Below are positions 57,912-64,000 of a stretch of DNA of 64,000 nt, piece by piece (position 1 is the stretch's first letter; each line of letters starts with the position of its first letter). The position numbers and the translations under genes are program-made. Source of the stretch: Microvirga sp. SRT01 (GTDB taxonomy: Bacteria; Pseudomonadota; Alphaproteobacteria; Sphingomonadales; Sphingomonadaceae); contig JAGSNX010000002.1 in assembly GCA_018139225.1 (NCBI GenBank), forward strand, positions 558,001-622,000, read 5' to 3'. The notes beneath the pieces were generated by a model. The model did no database searches and was not told the DNA's origin. It was given only the letters and a program-made list of their open reading frames with translations.

Positions 57912-59198
57912 TCATGCTGTCCAAGCGCTCACGTCGCCGTCCTGCGCGATCAGCGCCAGTCCGTTGGCGATCGAGGTGAGCTCACCGCCGGCCTCGATCC
58001 GCGCTTCGCCGAACCGTGCCGTGAAGATCGCGCGGACGGCCGGAACGAGGGAGGTGCCGCCGGTCAGGAAGACCCGGTCGATGTCCCGTTCGGTGACGCC
58101 GGCCACGATCAGGGCGCGGTCCACGGTCGCGGCGATCCGCGCAAGATCGTCGGCGATCCATGCCTCGAACTCGGTCCGGCTCACCTCCGCCTCGATCGTC
58201 AGACCGGCGTCGTGGAAGGCGAACGCGGCGGACGCATCCTGCGACAGCGCGCGCTTCAACCCGCCGATCGCGCCATAGAGCCCAAAGCCGGACTCGTTCT
58301 CGATCAGCGCGATCATCCGCCCGATGGCGTCGGGATCGAGCGCACTGCGCCTTAGCCGGTCCAGCTCCGCCAACGTCCGGCGATTGCGCATCATCGCCAG
58401 CTTCGACCAGTCGGCGACGTCGGCGAAATAGCCGCCGGGGATGTCGAGCACCTTGTCGAACGATCGATACTGCCCGCCCTTGCCGAGGAACGGCAGCACC
58501 AGCCGGTCGATGATCCGCGCATCGAACCGGTCGCCGGCCACCCCGATGCCGGCGTGACCCAGTGGGACGCAGCGTCGCGCCGCACCCGGCTCCGCCACCC
58601 GCACGACGGAGAAGTCGCTGGTGCCGCCGCCGAAATCGGCGACGAGCAACGTCGTCGGTTCGGTCAGCGTCGATGCGTGGCTATAGGCGGCGGCGAGCGG
58701 TTCGTAGACATAGTGCACCTCGCGCGCGAAGCCGGCGAACATCGCGTCGTAGCGCGTCCGGGCCAGCGCCTCGTCGGGCCGAGATCCCGCCCATGTCACC
58801 GGGCGTCCGACGACGACCCGGTCGAGCTGGTCGAGCGCCCCGCCGGCATGCGCGGCGAGCCGTTCGAGGAACATGCGACCGAGCTCCTCGAACCGATGGC
58901 GCTTCTCGAACACGGGCGCGGTGTCGAACGACGCGCTGGCCGCGACCGACTTGAACGATTGCAGGAACCGGCTGTCGGACGGGAACTCCAGATACTCGCG
59001 GATCGCGGCGGGCCCAGCCTCCACCGCCACGCCGCCGCGCACGTCCTCGTCATGCCAGAAGCACAGCGCCGTGCGGAATACGTCGTCCGCGTCGTCGACG
59101 GGGATCAGCGCGGTGTCGCCTTCTGCCCCGGCCAGCGCCGCGACCGTGTTGGTGGTGCCGAAGTCGAGGCCGACGGCCCGGCCTGTGGTCGCGATCAT
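57912..59198 (-). CDS. Short Hsp70-family protein (YegD-like)
   Basis: This 428-residue protein is only the ATPase half of an Hsp70. It shows the actin/Hsp70 phosphate loops (GLDFGTTNTVAALAG and LVADFGGGTSDFSVVRV) and the adenosine motif FLTGGTSLVPAVRAIF. Its end is ANGLALIAQDGDVSAWTA, so no substrate-binding domain is present. The length and sequence features match the YegD-like group. The function of such solitary ATPase domains is unclear. The start at 59198 gives a natural N-terminus; the longer frame to 59429 lacks similarity. Confidence 0.87.
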   Translation of the reverse strand: MIATTGRAVGLDFGTTNTVAALAGAEGDTALIPVDDADDVFRTALCFWHDEDVRGGVAVEAGPAAIREYLEFPSDSRFLQSFKSVAASASFDTAPVFEKRHRFEELGRMFLERLAAHAGGALDQLDRVVVGRPVTWAGSRPDEALARTRYDAMFAGFAREVHYVYEPLAAAYSHASTLTEPTTLLVADFGGGTSDFSVVRVAEPGAARRCVPLGHAGIGVAGDRFDARIIDRLVLPFLGKGGQYRSFDKVLDIPGGYFADVADWSKLAMMRNRRTLAELDRLRRSALDPDAIGRMIALIENESGFGLYGAIGGLKRALSQDASAAFAFHDAGLTIEAEVSRTEFEAWIADDLARIAATVDRALIVAGVTERDIDRVFLTGGTSLVPAVRAIFTARFGEARIEAGGELTSIANGLALIAQDGDVSAWTA

Positions 59199-59280
59199 AA
59201 GGCGGGTCCGAAATGCTGGCGAGTGCGCGGGCTTACCGGTCCGTGCGGCGGATGCAAACCGCCGCTCACCCTTCGCCTGC

Positions 59281-60081
59281 TCACTCGGTCGGCAGCGAGG
59301 CCAGCGTTTCCGATACTCTCGTCCGCAACGCCGGATCGCGCGTGATCTCGAGGATCGCACCCAGACTACCGCGCGCGGCGGCGATGTCGTTGTCGACCAG
59401 CTCCAGCCGCGCCCGCTCCCACCACGCATGCACCGTTTCGGGGGCCATCACCGTCATGCGCGTATACAGTTCCAGCGTCCGCCGCCCCTTGCCCGCCTGC
59501 TCCGCACGCGAGGCCTGGTTCTGGAGCAGCCGCACCAGCACCGCGCGATTGGGCATCGCCGCGACGTGGGTCACCGCGCGATCCGGCTCCCCGAACGCCT
59601 GCACCAGCGCGACCAGCCGCTCGCGGTCGACACGAATCCCGGCGGAGAACGGGTCGACGATCACCGGATCGGCATCCGCCCCGATCAGGACCAGCACGTG
59701 CCCCGGCACGTCGAGCAGGTCGGCGCTCCACCCCAGTCGCCGCGCCGTGGCGACCCACAGGATCGACAGGCTGACCGGCAGGCCGCGACGCCGGTCGAGC
59801 ACGCGGATCAGGTCGGCATTGTCGGGATCGTCGTACGTCTCCGCATCGCCGACGAACCCGAACTCGCCCGCCAGCACCGCCGCCAGCGCGTCGGCCCGCG
59901 CTGCGGGATCGTGCGCGTCGTCGCCGACGATCTCCAGCCGCGCCTCGATGGTGTCGAGCAGGTCGTAATAGGGGTCGAGGTCGGTGCCGGGATGATCGAG
60001 CAGCGCCAGCGACAATGCCGCTTCGTCGAGGTCGATATCATCCTCTTCGACGAGCCCGAGGCGGTTGAGGTCTTCGTTCAT
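59281..60081 (-). CDS. SirB1-family transglutaminase-like/TPR protein
   Basis: This 266-residue cytosolic protein has the SirB1 core (DADLIRVLDRRRGLPVSLSILWVATARRLGWSADLLDVPGHVLVLIG), which is a transglutaminase-like fold, followed by a helical TPR-like segment (LLQNQASRAEQAGKGRRTLELYTRMTVMAPETVHAWWERARLELVDNDIAAARGSLGAIL). The classical catalytic Cys is absent (the region reads RRRGLPVSLSILW). E. coli SirB1 and its relatives have no firm biochemical role. The ATG at 60081 is divergent from the exonuclease gene 90 bases away. Confidence 0.87.
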   Translation of the reverse strand: MNEDLNRLGLVEEDDIDLDEAALSLALLDHPGTDLDPYYDLLDTIEARLEIVGDDAHDPAARADALAAVLAGEFGFVGDAETYDDPDNADLIRVLDRRRGLPVSLSILWVATARRLGWSADLLDVPGHVLVLIGADADPVIVDPFSAGIRVDRERLVALVQAFGEPDRAVTHVAAMPNRAVLVRLLQNQASRAEQAGKGRRTLELYTRMTVMAPETVHAWWERARLELVDNDIAAARGSLGAILEITRDPALRTRVSETLASLPTE

Positions 60082-60171
60082 GCGAGGAACATGGGAACGC
60101 CGGTCGCAAAATCGAACCCTCCCGGCGGGGCAAACATGGCGAAGTGCGCCGGACATGGTATGTTCCGGCCG

Positions 60172-61044
60172 ATGAACGTCATGACGACCATAGAGGCCAG
60201 CGCGGAACCGGATATCGATTTCGTCGTCGTTGACGTGGAAACCGCCTGTTCGCGGGTCAGCAGCATCTGCCAGATCGGCATCGTCGGGTTTCGCGACGGG
60301 CGGGAGGTGTTCGCCTACGAAACGCTGGTCGATCCCTGCGACGAGTTCTCGCCCTTCAACACGCGCATCCACGGCATCAGCGGCGATCATGTCGCGGGGC
60401 AGCCGACCTACGCCCATATCCACGACATTGTTGCCGGCCACCTGACCGGCCGCGTCACGGTGGCGCATTCCTATTTCGACAAGGGTGCGTTGGCGGCGGC
60501 CTGCCGGGTCCACGACCGGGTCGCGATCGAGACGACGTGGCTGGACAGCGTTCGCGTCGCGAAACGCGCATGGCCGGACTTGCCGAGCCACCGGCTGAAC
60601 GTGCTGACGCGTTTCCTCGGTGTGCGACACAAACATCACGACGCCCTGAGCGACGCGCGCGCGGCGGGCATGGTGATCGTCCGTGCGATCGATCACACCG
60701 GGATCGATCTGGCGGGCTGGCTCAAACCCACCACCCCGAAAAGCGCGCCCGCACCGAAGGCCGCCGCGGACGGTCCGCTGAGGGGACAGCGGGTGGCGAT
60801 CCTCGGCGCACCCCGCAACGGACCGCTGGCCCAGTGGCTGGCGCAGGCCGGCGCGCGCGTCGTCGCATCGGTCGGCACGACATCGACGATGCTCGTCGTC
60901 AGCCGCGACCAGCCGTTCGGTCGCTTCGCGCATGTCAGTGCCCCCTATCGCAAGGCGGAGGAACTGCGCACCGCCGGGATTGCGGTGGACATCGTGGCCG
61001 AGGACGAGCTTCGCCACCGCCTGCAAGACGGAACCGTCCCATGA
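60172..61044 (+). CDS. DnaQ-like 3'-5' exonuclease with BRCT domain
   Basis: This 290-residue protein fuses a DEDDh exonuclease (about 15-180) with a C-terminal BRCT-like domain (about 205-285). Exonuclease motifs are VVVDVETA (D-x-E), AHSYFDKGALAAAC with Asp, and HHDALSDARAAG (H-x5-D). The BRCT segment is GPLRGQRVAILGAPRNGPLAQWLAQAGARVVASVGTTSTMLVVS. A proline/alanine linker separates them. This pairing resembles the DnaQ-BRCT layout of some polymerase-independent exonucleases. The ATG at 60172 (MNVMTTIEAS) is chosen, with 60181 as alternative. It overlaps the dehydrogenase start by 4 bases. Confidence 0.88.
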   Translation: MNVMTTIEASAEPDIDFVVVDVETACSRVSSICQIGIVGFRDGREVFAYETLVDPCDEFSPFNTRIHGISGDHVAGQPTYAHIHDIVAGHLTGRVTVAHSYFDKGALAAACRVHDRVAIETTWLDSVRVAKRAWPDLPSHRLNVLTRFLGVRHKHHDALSDARAAGMVIVRAIDHTGIDLAGWLKPTTPKSAPAPKAAADGPLRGQRVAILGAPRNGPLAQWLAQAGARVVASVGTTSTMLVVSRDQPFGRFAHVSAPYRKAEELRTAGIAVDIVAEDELRHRLQDGTVP

Positions 61045-62015
61045 CCCGACCCGCAATCCTGATGCCCCGTCCGATGCTGCCCGGCGTGATCGCTGCGCTA
61101 GAGGATCGTTTCGAACTGCACCGCCTCTGGGAGCGGCCCGACGAGGACGCGTATCTGGCCGAGATCGGTCGCCGCATTCGCGGCATGGCGGTCAGCACGT
61201 TGGCCGGGCGCATCGACGAAAGCTGGTTCGACCGCCTGCCGGCGCTGGAGGTGGTCGCCAATTTCGGTGTCGGATACGACAATGTCGACGTGAAGGCCGC
61301 GGCCGCACGCGGTATCGTCGTCACCAACACGCCGGGCGTGCTCGACGAGGAGGTGGCCGACCTGACGCTGGGGCTGCTGCTGGCGACCGTCCGCCGTATC
61401 CCGCAAGCCGATCGTTATCTCCGCGCGGGGCGCTGGACGGACGCTCCGTTCCCGTTGTCCCCGACCTTGCGCGGCCGCCGCGTCGGGATCCTCGGCCTCG
61501 GCGCGATCGGCAAGGCCGTGGCGCGGCGTCTCGAAGCATTCGGCACGACGGTCGCCTATCATGGCCGCTCCCGGCAGGAGGACGTGGCCTACGACTATCA
61601 TGGCAGCCCGGTCGCACTGGCGGCGGCCTGCGACGTGCTCATCATCCTCGTGCCGGGCGGCTCGAAGACGCGACATTTGGTCGACGGCGACGTGCTGCGC
61701 GCGTTGGGCCCGAACGGGATCCTCATCAACGTCGCGCGCGGCAGCGTCGTCGATCAGCAGGCGCTGATCGCCGCGCTTCGCGACGGCACGATCCTCTCCG
61801 CCGGGCTCGACGTGTTTGAAAACGAGCCGCACGTTCCCCCCGAACTGAGCGCGAACCCCGACGTCGTGCTGCTGCCGCATATCGGCTCCGCGTCGCAGGC
61901 GACACGGGCGGCGATGGGCGGACTGGTGGTCGATAACCTCGTGGCGTGGTTCGAGACGGGCAGGGCGATCACGCCCGTGGCGGAAACCGCAGGCGACGCC
62001 GGGTCGCAGGGCTGA
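61041..62015 (+). CDS. D-2-hydroxyacid dehydrogenase (glyoxylate/hydroxypyruvate reductase-like)
   Basis: This 324-residue NAD(P)-dependent enzyme has the nucleotide-binding GRRVGILGLGAIGKAVARRLEAFGTTVAYHGRS and the catalytic Arg, Glu, His of the family in INVARGSVVDQQAL, LDVFENEPHVPPEL and VLLPHIGSASQATR. The AYHGRS end of the second Rossmann beta strand argues for NADP(H), as in glyoxylate/hydroxypyruvate reductases. The length and motif order match GhrB-type enzymes. The substrate is not certain. It starts in an ATGA overlap with the exonuclease gene, which is unexpected for a metabolic enzyme. Confidence 0.9.
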   Translation: MTRPAILMPRPMLPGVIAALEDRFELHRLWERPDEDAYLAEIGRRIRGMAVSTLAGRIDESWFDRLPALEVVANFGVGYDNVDVKAAAARGIVVTNTPGVLDEEVADLTLGLLLATVRRIPQADRYLRAGRWTDAPFPLSPTLRGRRVGILGLGAIGKAVARRLEAFGTTVAYHGRSRQEDVAYDYHGSPVALAAACDVLIILVPGGSKTRHLVDGDVLRALGPNGILINVARGSVVDQQALIAALRDGTILSAGLDVFENEPHVPPELSANPDVVLLPHIGSASQATRAAMGGLVVDNLVAWFETGRAITPVAETAGDAGSQG

Positions 62016-62064
62016 TCATACGCCGGTCAGCGTTGCGAAAGCCCGGCTCCGGCATCATTTCCCG

Positions 62065-62808
62065 ATGGTGATCGGACGAACACCTCTGCGGGAACGGATC
62101 GGGGCGGCCGCGTTGACCGCGACCGTCGTCGCCGCGCTCGGCTATGCGCTGATCGTCGGCCTGGCATTCGGCGGCAGCACCGGTGCCGTGCAGAACCCCC
62201 TGGCGACGTTCGATCTGACGCAGGAGCCACCGCCGCCGGAGCGCATCGTCCCACCGCCGCGCAAGATCGCCCGAGCCAGCGGCAAGGCATCGCCGCCCAA
62301 TGTGCGCTCGAAGGCGACCGAGGTGACGGCACCCGAACCCCTCATCCAGCTCGCGCCACCCCCGCCGATCGCGGTCGCGCCGCTGCCGAACGTCGGCGTG
62401 CAGGCGACGTCGGGCGCCTCCGATCGCGCGGGGCCGGGGACCGGAGCGGGCGGTATCGGCCATGGCAATGGCGCCGGTGGCGACGGGGATGGTGACGGCA
62501 GCGGCTGGGAACGCGTACCGCGCCTGATCAATGGCCGGATCAAGGGATCGGACATCCCCGATCCGATCCTCGACACCGGCTTTCGCGGAGTGGTCGGCGT
62601 CCGCTACCAGGTCGAAAAGGACGGCCGCGTCACCGGCTGCACGATCGCCCGGTCGAGCGGCAACGCCCTGATGGATCAGGCGACCTGTCGCGCGATCGAG
62701 AAGCGCTTCCGCTACGACCCGTGGCGGGATGTCGCCGGTCGCCCCGTCCGTTCGACGGTGGTCCGCGATCAGGAATGGGACATCGACGCGCCGGCGACGG
62801 ACGACTGA
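62065..62808 (+). CDS. tonB: Energy transducer TonB
   Basis: This 247-residue protein has one N-terminal membrane segment (AAALTATVVAALGYALIVGLAFGG), a proline-rich periplasmic arm (QEPPPPERIVPPPRKI; PLIQLAPPPPIAVAPLP), a glycine-rich stretch (GPGTGAGGIGHGNGAGGDGDGDGSG), and a C-terminal TonB domain (GVVGVRYQVEKDGRVTGCTIARSSGNALMDQATCRAIEKRFRYDPWRD). The usual ExbB/ExbD partners are not adjacent, so it is an accessory TonB relying on others. It could serve the receptors at 28167 and 31818. It ends 10 bases before the convergent S-formylglutathione hydrolase gene. Confidence 0.88.
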   Translation: MVIGRTPLRERIGAAALTATVVAALGYALIVGLAFGGSTGAVQNPLATFDLTQEPPPPERIVPPPRKIARASGKASPPNVRSKATEVTAPEPLIQLAPPPPIAVAPLPNVGVQATSGASDRAGPGTGAGGIGHGNGAGGDGDGDGSGWERVPRLINGRIKGSDIPDPILDTGFRGVVGVRYQVEKDGRVTGCTIARSSGNALMDQATCRAIEKRFRYDPWRDVAGRPVRSTVVRDQEWDIDAPATDD

Positions 62809-62818
62809 CCGCTAGCGG

Positions 62819-63651
62819 CTAGCGCCGCAGACGCGCCGCCGCCCACGCCACATGGTCCGCCATGAAGGTGGAAATGAAATTGTAGCTATGGTCGTACCCC
62901 TTCTGCATCCGCAGCGTCAGCGGGATGCCCGCCGCGTCGCACGCCGCACGCAGCAGGTCCGGGCGCAACTGCTCGGCCAGGAAGCTGTCGGCATCGCCCT
63001 GATCGACCAGTAAATCCGGTAATCGCGCGCCGTCCTCGATCAGCGCCACCGCGTCGTGCCCGCGCCACGCCGTCCGGTCGTCGCCCAGATACCCGCCCAG
63101 CGCCTTTTCGCCCCACGGCACCTGCGACGGCGCGACGATCGGGGCGAAAGCGCTGACGCTGCGGAAACGATCGGGGTTGCGAAGGGCGATCGTCAGCGCG
63201 CCGTGACCGCCCATCGAATGGCCGGTGATCCCCTGCGCCGCCATGTCGACCGGAAACCCGGCGGCGATCAGCGCCGGCAGTTCGTCCTCGATATAGGACC
63301 GCATCCGGAAATGCGGCGACCAGGGTGCCTGCGTCGCATCGACGTAGAAGCCAGCACCTTGCCCCATATCCCATGCCGGATCGTCGGCCACACCGTCGCC
63401 GCGCGGCGACGTATCGGGGGCGACGAAGACGATGCGGTGCTCGGCGCAGGCGGCGCGATACTCGCCCTTGTCGGTGACGTTGGCGTGCGTGCAGGTCAGG
63501 CCGGACAGATACCAGAGCACGGGCAGCGTCTCGCCCGCTTCATGCTCCGGTACGAACACGGAGAAGGTCATGTCGGTGCCCGTCGCGGACGAGGCATGCC
63601 GGTACACGCCCTGAGTCCCGCCATGCGCCCTGGCGGTCGACAGCGTCTCCA

Positions 63652-63652
<1 letters not shown>
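62819..63652 (-). CDS. fghA: S-formylglutathione hydrolase
   Basis: This 277-residue esterase-fold enzyme hydrolyses S-formylglutathione to formate and glutathione, the second step of glutathione-dependent formaldehyde oxidation. The Ser-Asp-His triad is visible in ITGHSMGGHGALTIALRNP, LLVDQGDADSFL and KGYDHSYNFISTF. PVLWYLSGLTCTHANVTDKGEYRAACAEHRIVFVAPDTSPRG is characteristic of the family. The start overlaps the dehydrogenase stop by one base (TGATG). It is downstream of the dehydrogenase that makes its substrate. Confidence 0.95.

Positions 63653-64000
<348 letters not shown>

Overview
The window is high-GC DNA with dense, mostly short-spaced genes. It reads as chromosomal sequence from a sphingomonad (Alphaproteobacteria, Sphingomonadales, probably Sphingomonas or a close relative). 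Supporting signs are the many TonB-dependent receptors and M20/M3/amidase-type secreted or periplasmic enzymes, CGATCG-rich coding sequence, an alphaproteobacterial LexA box (GTTC-N7-GTTC) at uvrB, a 16S-type Shine-Dalgarno complement with the alphaproteobacterial ending, and REP-like GTCACCCCAGC... palindromes. This assignment is inference from gene content, since no rRNA gene is present. I see no prophage, transposase, CRISPR array or plasmid function.

Layout. 1-11 kb: a DUF559 gene framed by an inverted repeat, nrdA with tandem NrdR-box-like sites, a membrane GGDEF/EAL/PilZ protein, class I fumarase, a DUF2501 protein, an OprO/OprP-type porin with an unusual leader, a lipoprotein and a PRC-barrel stress-type gene. 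11-20 kb: uvrB (SOS box) divergent from ferredoxin-NADP reductase, arylamine N-acetyltransferase, M20 hydrolase, VOC protein, NAPE-PLD-like hydrolase, amidase. 20-28 kb: small membrane proteins, a FemAB/CelD-like acetyltransferase, a lone receiver domain, a four-gene LuxR-HTH/membrane/winged-helix cassette, trmB, FNT channel, PAP2 phosphatase, GNAT, and rplU-rpmA. 28-39 kb: a large TonB receptor, hspQ, tRNA-Ser(CGA), a TonB receptor-cytochrome b561-cytochrome c operon, a coupled small ORF plus lipoprotein, an alpha/beta hydrolase, an FAD monooxygenase, and a TetR regulator with visible operators. 39-52.5 kb: aldose epimerase, then a divergent glycan or glycoside locus. Its minus arm has two epimerase/dehydratases, one GT4 and three tandem CgeB-like glycosyltransferases, all overlapping. 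Its plus arm has a histidine phosphatase, a SAM methyltransferase, a cytosolic GH39-like glycosidase, a Zn-dependent dehydrogenase and a Gfo/Idh/MocA oxidoreductase. 52.5-64 kb: N-formylglutamate amidohydrolase divergent from a twin-transglutaminase/M3-peptidase operon, tRNA-Gly(CCC), RlpA-like lipoprotein, YegD-like Hsp70, SirB1-like protein, DnaQ-like exonuclease with BRCT, 2-hydroxyacid dehydrogenase, TonB, and the glutathione-dependent formaldehyde detoxification pair (the dehydrogenase runs off the window end).

The best candidate for an undescribed system is the 40.9-52.5 kb divergent locus. It has ten or so tightly coupled sugar-modifying genes and a cytosolic glycosidase, but no visible exporter, lipid-carrier transferase or polymerase, which suggests a soluble glycoside rather than a classical exopolysaccharide. 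Secondary candidates are the LuxR/membrane/winged-helix cassette at 22.4-24.2 kb, whose second ORF lacks a normal start codon, and the 18-codon ORF with a near-perfect anti-16S ribosome binding site ahead of the porin gene.
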